A stretch of 48,632 bases of DNA from Phanerochaete sordida (lineage: Eukaryota; Basidiomycota; Agaricomycetes; Polyporales; Phanerochaetaceae): positions 1 through 48,632 of the forward strand of contig BPQB01000133.1 of NCBI GenBank assembly GCA_019973155.2, written 5' to 3'. Below the pieces are notes generated by a model that saw only the letters and a list, made by a program, of their open reading frames with translations, was not told the origin of the DNA and did not search any database. Position numbers and translations under genes: made by a program. Positions 10,845 to 20,564 of the stretch are shown here, in pieces; within the stretch, counting starts at the first letter, position 1; the number at the start of each line of letters is the position of its first letter.

Positions 10845-12000
10845 ATGGTGCGACGCTCACAAGCCCAAGCAGAAATCGGGAACGACGTCGCCCGCAACGC
10901 TAAACGGCCCAAGGTCGAGGAGCCTGGGTCACGTCGAACGAGCTTGCGGCGTGCTCAGCAGCGTGCGCTCACGCCCATCCCAGCGGCGCACCCCGAGCTC
11001 TGGTGGTCAGATGGAAACGTAGTGGTTGCCGCAGTCGACCTATCCTTCCGCGTCCACGCGAGCATTTTACGGCGGCACTCCAGCATCTTCGCGGAGCTCC
11101 TCGACAAGGCCCCCGACGCCGTGGGAGAGGTGCACGAGGCTTTCGACGAATGTCAGATACTGCGCGTCCAGGATAAGGGTGCAGACCTGGCAGAGATGTT
11201 TTCTGTCCTATATGACGGCGGTAGCAGGTGCGTCCCCATGTCGTTGAGGTTCTGCATCCATGCTCAGCTATTTCAGGGGTTTCTTCGACTGGAAGAAACC
11301 TATCGAATTTGGAAAGCTGCGCCAAATCACTCTTGTCGCTATCAAATACAAAGTTCAACACATCATTGACGAAGCCGCCGCTCGTCTAGAACACGTCTTT
11401 CCCACCTCCTTCGTCCCCGAACGATTGGGAGTCGACTCCTGGGTCGGCGTGCGCCCTGACTATCCTGTCCACTTCCCCCACCGCGACGCTGCAATAATAG
11501 GAGCCGTATTACTCGCAAGGGCGATTGACAAAGATAATCCCCCAGCGTTCATAGCAACGGCCATGTACCACTGCGCTTCGCTCGTCTCCAGAGACCTCTA
11601 CAGCCCCTGCCCTACCGAAGACCAGCTATCTCTAACATACGAAGACTTCCTGAAATGCGATTATGCCAGCGGCCAGCTCATCAGGAAGTGCTCATGGGTC
11701 AGGAGTCCTGTCGCAGATGCCTTGCAAAAACCCTTGTGCGGCGGCAAAGCGTGCCGCAAGGGCCTGCAGCGCCTGGTGTGCGATTGGATCCGGAGCAGCG
11801 CGTTCTCCACCTCTCAGCCGCTGAGCCTTTTTGCCAGCACAGTCATACCAACATATAGAGACGCAGCTCCCGACGCACAGCTCTGCAAGCTCTGCGCCGT
11901 CGCCTTACTCGAGACCATTGCTCAGCGTCAGCGCGAAGTCTTTGCTGATCTGGGCAACATCTTCGAGGTACCAAACTGGCCTGCACAACCACAGGCCTGA
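10845..12000 (+). CDS. BTB/POZ domain protein
   Basis: Exons 10845-11227 and 11277-12000 splice to 368 aa. The leader MVRRSQAQAEIGND and the basic stretch AKRPKVEE are followed by the BTB core: HPELWWSDGN, FRVHASILRRHSS, ECQILRVQDKG. The C-terminal region has LRQITLVAIKYKVQHIIDE, FPTSFVPERL, C-x4-C (CGGKAC), C-x2-C (CKLC) and a final NWPA. The intron position and phase match the neighbouring BTB genes. It lies in tandem, same strand, 630 bp after the BTB gene at 9067. The AAVDLSF segment replaces the usual AADGMSF. Expression under the shared CACGTGACCGCG element is inferred. Confidence 0.92.
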
Positions 12001-12279
12001 TAATTCTTGTGAGTGCATCTTGCGTAGTGGGAGACGTCTTTTATGACCATTATATTGCAGTAGATGACTGGCGGGCCCGAAGCACCTGCTGAATCCGCCA
12101 TGCAGCCAATCAACTCACCGGCGTGACCCAGGCGTATCTTCCTCCACTATATCTCTCTCAAACCAGCTGTACCGTCTTGTATCGATAGGCTTTCCCGACG
12201 TTATCACCCTCTTTTTATTCCCGCCATGGGCGAGCTGCCACTACACGTCTGGTCGGTGACAAGTTACGTGACTGTTTCT

Positions 12280-12291
12280 CACATGACCGCG
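12280..12291 (+). promoter_or_regulatory. BTB-type promoter motif CACATGACCGCG upstream of a DUF6532-like gene
   Basis: The motif is followed by GTTT, as at 34966. It lies 164 bp upstream of the ATG at 12444, with a second TTACGTGAC half-site just before it. The gene it serves is not a BTB gene, although it carries the BTB leader. Confidence 0.6.
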
Positions 12292-12443
12292 TTTAATGAG
12301 CGCTCCTCTTGGCAGCGGCACGCATTTTTGTGACCCGGTCGCCTGCTGAATTACCCCACCACGACGCGATACTACTATCCTCTCCTTGCATCTCTTTCCT
12401 CTATCCCTGGATATCCCGCACTCTGGCGACCCTTTCGCACAGA

Positions 12444-13617
12444 ATGACGCGACGTTCGCAGGCGCAGGCCGACATCGGCGACCAGCGAGACGAGAAGCGG
12501 CAGAAGGTCGAGGAGATGGAGGCTGAGGCAGCGAAGACCGAGATGCATCAGCCGCAACCTGTGATCGTCTTCGAGAACGCATTTCCTGACGCGTCTGGCC
12601 CCCAGTTGAAGTTGCGCTGGCTGCGGAAGATCCTTCTCGACGCTGCGGAGGACACTCAACAGACTGACGTTCGCCAGGAGCTACTCGCCAATTCTCGGTT
12701 CCTCAAGGCGCTCTGTGTTCCGGTAAGCACACCAGCAGCATGCTGGTATCTATTGTAATGGCTGATTGGCATTTTAGCTCGAAACTCGCATGTGCATATT
12801 CCGCTCGCACTTCAGAGCCATCATGGCGTCGAAGGTGGGCGCCCACTACGGCCTCATGGTCTCGAGCGTCCCTTCCCGAGGCCAGTCGATTCGTGGGCGC
12901 GCGGCGCGCGGCGAAGCGTCGTGTGCCTCGGATGCCGCCATTGAGCGCCTCGAGAAGCTTTTTGAGCACTCGCGCTACATGTACCCGGTTGATTCGACGG
13001 TGCGTACCTTCTGCTCACTACCTTTTCGGGCGTCCTGACGCTGACCTGACGCTTCTCCGCAGGGGAACTTCAAGAACAACAAACCCTATGCGCACCCTAT
13101 CTTTGTGGACGGCCTCGCAGAGTTTCTCTTCGCCTCACGACGTCCATTCATCATGAAGCACGCCGCCGCCTTCGAGGTCGAATGGCAGGGAGATCGTCGT
13201 ACCGAGGTTCCCGCACCATTGCTCGCTTTACTAGCTACGGCGGTAAGTACTTCCTTCTTTCGCATTATACTAACGGGCTCACCTCGCTCCTTGCATAGGT
13301 ATATGCCGCCCTACTCGACTACAAGAATCGTCTCATCATCAACAAGAAGCCTGCAGACTTCTCAGCTGACGCCTTCGCGGAGACCTACGGGGGACATCTG
13401 AAGGCTCTGCAGGAGGTCGAACGGGCAAAGCCTCGAGCGTACCATCAAATGCTCGAGGATATGTTTCAGCAAGCGCAGTAAGTGGTTATCGGACCCTTCT
13501 TCGCCATGTGACTGACTTTCCTCGCGCAGGTGCGGTCGGCGCGCAACTTCAACTGACGCTGTCGCGGCGGATATACTAGAGGGACTTGACCTGGATATGC
13601 TGCCCGAAGACGACTAG
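12444..13617 (+). CDS. DUF6532-like protein with a BTB-family leader
   Basis: Five exons (12444-12722, 12778-12999, 13063-13242, 13299-13477, 13530-13617) give 315 aa. The first ~25 residues (MTRRSQAQADIGDQRDEKRQ, then KVEE) match the BTB leader almost exactly, at DNA level too. The rest has no BTB core. Residues from about 50 on resemble DUF6532, a domain common in basidiomycetes: LRKILLDAAE, MCIFRSHFRAIM, KPYAHPIFVDGLAEFLF, PAPLLALLATAVYAALLDYK and a late AYHQMLEDMF. Assignment is from remembered pattern, not a search. Function is unknown. The gene looks chimeric: a BTB promoter and first-exon leader joined to a DUF6532 body. All introns are GT-AG and 55-63 nt, so it is probably expressed. 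Confidence 0.85.
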
Positions 13618-13757
13618 TGTACAGTCCTCCCGTGTTTGTAGCACGATTCGCGCCGTCCGAATATACTTTTACATGTATCTGATGATATGTGAACCCAGTG
13701 TGACGACTACTCGAACAGTAGGCGTATTTGGTACTAATGAAGGCCCGAAAAGCCGCG

Positions 13758-13905
13758 GATTAGGGCGGGACTAGGGCTATTGTGGGCTAAATTAGACCTA
13801 ATTAACCAGCCCTCCGTTGGCAACCTTGGTAATTAGGACTAATGCTCCTAATCTGCTAATCCTACTAATGAGGTTCGATTAGGACTCGATTAGGACTATT
13901 TAGGT
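13758..13905. repeat. degenerate ATTAGG/CCTAAT-rich tract
   Basis: An AT-rich stretch with repeated ATTAGGACT, CTAAT and CCTAAT words in both orientations. It ends about 20 bp before the point where the next BTB gene loses its 5' end. It resembles the decayed end of a mobile element or very degenerate telomere-like repeats; neither can be decided by eye. Confidence 0.45.
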
Positions 13906-14745
13906 GGGCAGGATTTTCCAGATGTATTGAGCCTGCTGCGAAATTGGACGCTGTCGAGCTCGATGCTGCGGGGCCCGACGCTCCTGAGACCTCCGAAGCG
14001 AGGCACCCGGACCTCTGGTGGCATGACGGAAATGTCATTGTCGCAGCGGACGGCATGTCGTTCAAGCTGCATGCGAGCATCCTCGAGAAGTATCCCACAG
14101 TCATTGAGGAAATGCTGGACGAGGAGCCCTTGGAGATGTTCGAAGGGTGCCGTATCTTGCGTGTTTACGATCCAGGAGAGGAATTGGGGTCATTATTTCA
14201 GGTGCTCTACGACGGGAGTGTCGGGTGCGTGCTGACATCCTCCCCCTTTCATGTTATATCTGACCCCAAAGTGCAGCGACTTTTTCAATTGGAGCAAGCC
14301 CATGCGCTTTGAATACCTCCAACAAGTCACCCTCTTGGCAGTCGAGTACGAGGTGCAGCACATCATCGATGAAGCCGTCGCACGTCTACAGTACGTCTTT
14401 CCAATCACCTTCGAGTCCAGCCGCCTTCAGCAGCACTCCTACACAACCAAGCGAGCGGACTATCCAGTACAATTCTCGGAGCTTGGCGACGTCGTGGATG
14501 TCGTGATTTTGGCACGGAAGATCAACGAGCGAAATACTCCACCATTCATCGTCATGGCACGCTACTACCACTGCGCCAGACTCGACACCGCCGGCCTATA
14601 CTGCCCCAAGGACGACGACGGCGTCTTCCTCTCCTACGACGACTTCCTCGCGTGCGTGCTCGCATACGAGAAGCTCGACTGGGAGGGCCGCTTCTTCTGT
14701 GCCGGTGCTTTGGGCTTAGCGGCTGGCGGCTGGCGGAGCCAGTTC

Positions 14746-14774
14746 AGTTGGGCAGTTTAAAACGCTGCGATAGT
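14746..14774 (+). repeat. left terminal inverted repeat of the outer element
   Basis: 26 of 29 bases match the reverse complement of 17160-17188. It is followed by a subterminal block repeated inverted at 16233-16251. Confidence 0.8.
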
Positions 14775-14793
14775 AAGGCTCCAACCGTATAGT

Positions 14794-14880
14794 ATACGTG
14801 TACGAAATGTTTGTACACTCACAGTACACAGTACACACACAGTTGTATACAGTATATACACAGTACACATGTAGTTTTAC
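14794..14880. repeat. GTATAC/GTACAC-rich subterminal repeats, left
   Basis: Clustered CAGTACAC, GTATAC and GTACAC words. A matching cluster lies at 16125-16240 near the other end of the outer element. Clustered short subterminal motifs are typical transposase-binding regions; that role is inferred. Confidence 0.5.
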
Positions 14881-16124
14881 GGGGAACTCTGCCAAAAGGG
14901 CCCTGGACGTCTACTACTTATGACCTACAGCATACAAGGGCAGGCACGGCTGAGCAGCATCATCCAAAGCCTTCTGCGTGCCTCGCTATCAAGGATGGGT
15001 AGCCGGTCGACTGGCCCCCATGTACGGTCAGACGGTGTCGTGAGGCGGGGGCGCGGCGAGGCTCCCCGGATCTGAGTCTGAAAGTCAGACTCGGAAGCCT
15101 GAGGTCCAGGGCATGCGCGCGGGGCACGATGAGCGACGTCGACTGCGACGGGCGGTTCGGACGCGGTGCCTTGCATCGGAGAGCGCAAGGCGAGCGTCGG
15201 TGAGCAATACTGGCCGCGCGTAGGACCGGGCTTGTTAAATCCATGAAGTCCAGCGTTCGTGCACGACTATAGGAATTCAGGCAGAATGCCTCCTCTGCAC
15301 GCCGGAGCGGGCGGTGGTAGGACAGTAGCTAGGCTCGCTCGCCGCGACGCGCAACTCGATATCACCATCACCGTGCAGTGACCACGAGAGTCGACACGTT
15401 CAGGGCCTGGTTCGGATCGTTCCCAACCTGGTCGGTCTCTTGCGCTCGGGTAGCTCGAGCAGCTCGAGCGCGTTGACCCTAAGCTCTATCGAAGGCAGGG
15501 GTAGTACGACGAGTGCCTAGGAAATAAAACGGCGTAGCGTCGCGGGACAGAAGCAGCGAGGCTAGTGAGGCGGTGCGCATGCAAGCAGGCCCGCCGTCGA
15601 TATACCTGAGGCTCATGAGCTGCGCATGAGAAGAGGAATATATACATGAGTCTCGAGGTGGCTCACCGTTGGACACTTGAGCGCTTTGGCCCTCTTCAAA
15701 CTCGCCGTATATGTCGCCACGTTCGAGACTCGTACAGATCTTGCTGTGAGTGTTCAGAGTTGAATCGTCGAGATTACAACATCTGCCAGAGATCTTGACG
15801 AAAGATACTCCACATGCAGGACTATGATGGCTATAGTACGGTCCATGGCCCTGTTGATGTCTGTATCGCTATGCATAATGTCACAGAGGCACGGTCTGAG
15901 ATCCGGACCCTGACAAGTCAAGCTCACGGTCCACAGATGGTGGTTCGACGAGAACGCTTCGGCGTCTCCGACGTTCACGCTGGCTCGACTCGCTCGACGG
16001 CCTCCGGGGATGAGGCCGAGGCCGCAACTTGGTGCATTGCCACCAACGACGTCTTTCATACACAATTTATAACCCTAATGACAACGATGCAAACGTCCAT
16101 ACTATGCTTGTCCATGTATTCGCA

Positions 16125-16240
16125 AGAAACTGTGTGTGTACTGTGTAGTATACGGGTAGTCGATGTGTACGGCCGAGACCGTACACTCACAGTACACGTA
16201 TACGGTTGTACACGTATACTCACAGTACACTCACTATACG
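16125..16240. repeat. GTATAC/GTACAC-rich subterminal repeats, right
   Basis: Same word set as 14794-14880 (CACAGTACAC, GTATACGG), leading into the inverted copy of the left subterminal block. Confidence 0.5.
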
Positions 16241-16326
16241 GTTGGAGCCTTATGCGATAGTCAATCGCGGGCGGTTCAAACGACCTCGGCGCAGGCGCTT
16301 AAGAGAAAGCGCCCCGCAAAAGAAAT

Positions 16327-16398
16327 GCATCCAGCAAGAATCGAACTCACGACCTCAAGTAACACAAGGCATTCGCTAACCACTACGCTAGCAGCGCC
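16327..16398 (-). other. tRNA-like sequence (decayed), minus strand
   Basis: On the minus strand, TAGCGTAGTGGTTAGCG fits an RNA polymerase III A box and D arm, and GAGTTCGATTC fits a B box 30 nt later; total length is 72 nt. A T-arm stem forms, but the acceptor ends do not pair and no anticodon loop with U33 can be drawn. I read it as a tRNA-derived remnant or SINE-like head, not a working tRNA. Confidence 0.45.
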
Positions 16399-17042
16399 TT
16401 ACAACACAGCGTAACCAATAGTATATATCGTTATGTGTCGCACCCCAGAGAGACAAAGGACAGTGCAATGCAGTCGACACACTGCACTATATAGCATCAG
16501 TATGCTAATTATGATGCATCTTAGCGTGCACGAACAGGCTACAGAGCCTTACGCGAAGAGTGGCCGCGGTCAAGGGTACACCGGGTCCGCGGTGTCAGGG
16601 GGCCCTATGACATCATGGAACAGTTTAACGGTGCCATCGTTGAATGCTGCCGGCCGCCTATATCCTGCGCTCCCTGGCGCGGCCACAGCTTCGCTTCACC
16701 GCAGAGGAAGGGCTTCGTGCTCTTACTCGTCCTGTATATAGCGAAATATATCTGATTCTCTCAAAAAGATGTAGCAAAGGTGTTATTTCTCTTAATACAG
16801 GCTTTCCTTGGCCCCGGCGCCGCTTTATACTGCTATTCCCGGCGACAAAATCGTACGGTTAATGGTTCATACTGATATAGTTACTATATTACTATCTTCT
16901 CACTTGTGTGGTGTATTAATACCCCCACTGTTCTTGTTGCGGCCCCTCTGAGGCGTGACTTCTGCTTTGGGAATGCACGGTGAAGTCAATTTACATTACT
17001 AAACGGGTACGCCATCACTAGTAGAACCGCCTGCCACCATAA

Positions 17043-17110
17043 GGACAGGTTGCCTAGTGGTATGGGCAGCCCTATGGCCGAAACGGTGAGTTCAATCCCG
17101 GCCAAAGCCA
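17043..17110 (+). other. tRNA-like sequence followed by T6, plus strand
   Basis: TTGCCTAGTGGTATGGGC gives a perfect 4-bp D arm and an A-box-like site. GAGTTCAATCCC is B-box-like, and a run of six T, a polymerase III stop, follows at 17111. The acceptor and anticodon stems do not form. It is a likely tRNA-derived relic inside the inner element. Confidence 0.4.
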
Positions 17111-17159
17111 TTTTTTAATTACTCACGGCGCTTAAGGGCGTTTGAACCGCACGCGATGG

Positions 17160-17188
17160 ACTATCGCGTCGTTTTAAACCGCCCAACT
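17160..17188 (-). repeat. right terminal inverted repeat of the outer element
   Basis: Reverse complement AGTTGGGCGGTTTAAAACG; partner of 14746-14774. Confidence 0.8.
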
Positions 17189-17536
17189 TCGACTCTTGGC
17201 TGGCGTGGTGCGGTATTTGACCGTTTCGTCGCAGCGGCGCGGTACGTGCGCGGCCCCGCGCTCGACGCGCTCGACGACCCCGCGTGCGCGCGCAAGACGT
17301 GCCGCGCGAGCAAGGAGCGCCTCGTGCGCGACTGGGTGCGCCGCGGGGTCTTCGCGGAGCACACCGTGCTCAACACCATCGCGGGCGCGCTTCAGACGCA
17401 CGCGGAGCGCCACCCCGAGCACAGGCTCTGCCGCGAGTGCAAGGCCGCGCTCACGCAGGCCGTCGATGCGCGCCGCCGCGAGGCCTTTGCGCAGCTGAGC
17501 GCGACGTTCGGCGTCGCGAATTGGCCGGCGGCGTAG

Positions 17537-18128
17537 CCGCCTGCGCCGGTGTAGGTGTTCGTGAGTCCTTCGGCATTGTATGTGTAGTGTTACAGCGGGG
17601 TCTATCTAGTCGCAGGGTTGGTCCCCATCGCTCTATCTCGACCATTCCTTTTGGCTAACGCTCGTATGAACGTCTTACCCATTCACGGTAGGGTCCTACT
17701 GCTCGCTGGCAGATTGATTACATTTCGCATCGTCGCGTATCCCACTCGATCTGTTAGTGCCCTCGTCGCTTACACCGTCGTGCGCTCGCTGTTCGGTGCA
17801 GGCTTCCTGCTCCGCCGCCCCCCTGCGCTAGGCCGCAACGATCCTTCGTCGCGCTCGTCATGACGTGGATCGTGGACCTGCTGTTCAAGCTCGACCTTAT
17901 CTTTGGCGTACGCTCACAGCTTGTGCTGGAGCAGCGTGATGCTGTGGCGGAGGCTCTAAGCGGCACTTGTGTTCCATAAGGTCAGGGCATCCGACTAACC
18001 CTAATGCATGCCCCTCTCATGGATTCACGAACCCGACGAGCCGGAGCGAAATCTACGCGTGTAAGGAAGGAGTAGATTGCAAGGATTAGAGTTGTATACT
18101 GGTAGCTACGAGTAATATTACTATTCCA
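17537..18128. other. spacer between two pseudogenes
   Basis: No gene is supported. A 39-codon frame from 17861 (MTWIVDLLFKLDLIFG) is coding-like in composition but matches nothing I recognise. Confidence 0.35.
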
Positions 18129-19373
18129 TCAGTCCCGCGGTGGCCGTAAAACTCGTACAATATCTTCCTTCTTGTAGAAACATTCGTGTCGATAACAATA
18201 GCCTGACTTCCTAGATGGCTTGATTCTCTCTGTGACTTCGACATCGAGCACACGTACAGTGTCTTCGATGGCATTGAGCACATCAAGTTGGTTCGGGCCT
18301 TCCACGAGTATCCGTGTTATGTGTCGCTCTCCCGTGCCGCACACGCGCAGCAGCGCGCCCAAGTCACCAATGAACTGTGATGCGCACACCGGGCACCATG
18401 GGAGGTCCTGGCAAAATCGAAGGGCCGCGAGCCGTGGAAGGTGCACGACCGCGCCGTCCGCGACACGGAGAAGCATCTCCAGGGCAGCCATGTTGGTTTC
18501 TGTGATGCCTTAGTGCACATAGAGCTCCTCGACGTTTGTCATGCGAACAAGCGAGGGGAGCAGCTCTTCGAAGTCTGTGTGACAAGAGTAGAAATGGTGC
18601 GGGGGGAATTTGAAGGTGAGGAGACTAGTTCTGCCGAGAGGGAAGTGCTCGCAGATGCTCCGCAAGATCTCGGCACTCTTGAATATGCTGATGTTGACAT
18701 TGAGCCAGTTCAGCTCGAGACGAAGATCTGGTCTGGTGTCGTCCGTAAACTGGGTTTTGCGGTCTTGAAATCCGCACAGCTCGATGCTGGTGTTACTGAG
18801 CTGCAAAACGAGATTCGTCATTGTGGCAGGAGAAATGCTCGTGACGATGCGGCGGACAGCGCACAAGGCCACCGTAACGTCTTCGGGCCGGTTTATCATT
18901 ATGCAGCTCAAGTCGATATCCACATGCGGACGCAGTACCAGCTTTGAGACCAGGTAGAGAATCTTGCTGTTCCCGAACTTCAGGTGCAGGTAACGGAGCC
19001 GCGGGAGCTCTATGTCGTCTGCCTTCTCGAGGAAATCACCGGCAGCGCTGTCGACGGCCTCTTTTTGGTCACCAAAGGCATACAGGGTAACACCTTCCAG
19101 GTCTGGAAGTCGTCGAAACAAGCTCACGAAGTCGAGCAGTAGAAAATTGTCGAGGTATTCGAGGTTGAGATACCGGAGGTGCGTTACGGATGCGGTGGTG
19201 GTGAACGTCGTCCAGAACGGCGAACCTGTTTCCGCGCGGAGTCGTAGCTTGAGCCACACAAGGTGCGTCGCGCCAGCCAATATTTTCTGCCAGGCGGGGC
19301 TAAGCGGTGTGTTAGCTTCGCCATAAAGGTCGAGGTCAAGATGTTGCAGTGAGACGACATCGCCGGAAAGTAC

Positions 19374-19598
19374 TGTTAATTTTCCTGGACAATTTCGAGC
19401 TCGGACTCACGGCACCCATGCGCTATTTGTTTACCGTTATTTATTATGACCGTATGTACCGAGACTGCATGTAACTACGGCCCGCGCGCGACCCGAGACA
19501 CCCTGTAGCGTATATAGGGACCCGGAAATCGATAGCGAACGCCAGCGCGTTTGCTTTTCGCCGACGTACCTCGCACCGCGCGACCCCGTTTTCTGACA
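19374..19598. repeat. left LTR (225 bp)
   Basis: TG...CA ends, with a TATA-like GTATATAGGG inside at about 19511. It differs from the right LTR at two sites. Confidence 0.92.
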
Positions 19599-20339
19599 CA
19601 AACGCGCTACTCCCCGTCGCTCACATCGTCGTCGCCGCTCGCATCATCTCCCTCGTCGCACGCCGCGTCCTCGCCGCCCGCCGCCGCCGCGCCCGTTGCC
19701 GTCGTCGATGCCGTCGTAATTGCCCGCTGGGGCCGGAACCAGATCCGCCGCCGCCGCCGCCGCCGTCGTTGTCGTCGTAACCGCCCGCGCTGGGGCCGAA
19801 GCCAGCACCGTCGTCGTATCAGCCACCGGGGCCGAAGCCGGGACCGTCGCCGCCGTCGTCGTATCCGCCCGCTGGGGCCGAAGCCAGCACCGTCGTCGAA
19901 TCGCTTGCCGCCGGGGCCGAAGCCGTGCACACCGCCGCCGGGGCCGAAGCCGCGCACACCGTCGTCGTCGTCGCATCACGTCGCGCCGCCGCCGCCGTCC
20001 CCATTGCCGAAGAAGAACCCCGAGGAGTTCGCCATCGTCGCCGTCGCACCGCCTGTCGAATCCACGAGCGCAGCCGAGACACGTACCCGAACCACGCGCG
20101 CATCGCCCGCCACGCCTGCGCGAGACCCACCGAGCCGCGCGAAGTCTCGCACCGCTGTCGCAAACGCTATCATCGCCCGCGCCGCCGCCCGCATTGCCCG
20201 CATCGCCGCCGAGGCGTACACCACGTCGTCCCCACTCCCCATCGCGTCGAGCAACCCCGTTGAAGTCCCACAGGTTTCGTAGCTTACGGGGGTGCATTTG
20301 TAAGCTCCCGCGCCGTTTCGTCCTTCGCTCGCGGGGGTG

Positions 20340-20564
20340 TGTTAATTTTCCTGGACAATTTCGAGCTCGGACTCACGGCGCCCATGCGCTATTTGTTTAC
20401 CGTTATTTATTATGACCGTATGTACCGAGACTGCATGTAACTACGGCCCGCGCGCGACCCGAGACACCCTGTAGCGTATATAGGGACCCGAAAATCGATA
20501 GCGAACGCCAGCGCGTTTGCTTTTCGCCGACGTACCTCGCACCGCGCGACCCCGTTTTCTGACA
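20340..20564. repeat. right LTR (225 bp)
   Basis: Same length and ends as the left LTR. It is preceded by a short purine run (GCGGGGG) that could be a weak polypurine tract for a plus-strand orientation. Confidence 0.92.

Larger units (their letters stand above)
16253..17167. mobile_element. inner inverted-repeat element nested in the right end of the outer element
   Basis: GCGATAGTCAATCGCG with GCGGTTCAAACG and GCGCTTAAG (16253-16302) recurs inverted at 17129-17167 with a few mismatches. It interrupts the outer element's right end between GGAGCCTTA and CTATCGCG. Its ends share GCGATAGT with the outer repeats, so it may belong to the same superfamily. No protein-coding frame was recognised. 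Near each end is a tRNA-like sequence, pointing in opposite directions. Confidence 0.65.
14746..17188. mobile_element. outer inverted-repeat DNA element inside the BTB pseudogene
   Basis: The ends are 29-bp inverted repeats: AGTTGGGCAGTTTAAAACG at 14746 and its reverse complement ending at 17188, matching at 26 of 29 positions. Just inside the left repeat, AAGGCTCCAACCGTATAGT (14775-14793) recurs inverted at 16233-16251. The original right end was therefore about 48 bp and is now cut in two by a second insertion. No transposase-like frame was recognised, so the element is non-autonomous. Exact ends and target duplication are unclear because similarity fades outward (AGCCA is shared beyond the 29 bp). 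Confidence 0.75.
13926..17536 (+). pseudogene. BTB-family gene, 5' truncated and split by a nested insertion
   Basis: The left part has no leader or ATG. It opens in frame at EPAAKLDAVELDAAG and runs through HPDLWWHDGN, FKLHASILEKYP and EGCRILRVYDPGEE to 14224, with the usual intron to 14277, then VTLLAVEYEVQHIIDEAVAR up to about 14690. There the BTB similarity stops. The missing C-terminal third resumes on the same strand at about 17219 (RFVAAARYVRGPALDALDD), with CARKTC, CRECKAAL and a final NWPAA ending at 17536. Between them lie the inverted-repeat elements of 14746-17188. The nearest intact relative by eye is the copy at 35077. Confidence 0.85.
19374..20564. mobile_element. short LTR retroelement (TRIM-like), 1191 bp
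   Basis: Two 225-bp direct repeats, 19374-19598 and 20340-20564, begin TGTTAATTTTCC and end TTTTCTGACA. They differ at only two positions. The element is flanked by AGTAC on both sides (19369-19373, 20565-20569), a 5-bp target duplication. The 741-bp interior has no gag, protease, reverse transcriptase or integrase. It is very GC-rich, with CCGGGGCCGAAGCC-type repeats that read GPKP on the plus strand and GFGPGG on the minus strand, so orientation and coding are uncertain. A minus-strand frame from an ATG at 20297 gives 217 aa, Arg- and Gly-rich. No clear primer-binding site complementary to a tRNA end was found. It presumably moved using proteins from a full-length relative, recently given the LTR identity. 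Confidence 0.9.

Noticed and set aside
16327..16398. Functional tRNA gene
   Set aside because: Acceptor stem does not pair and no proper anticodon loop can be drawn, although A- and B-box-like sites and length fit.
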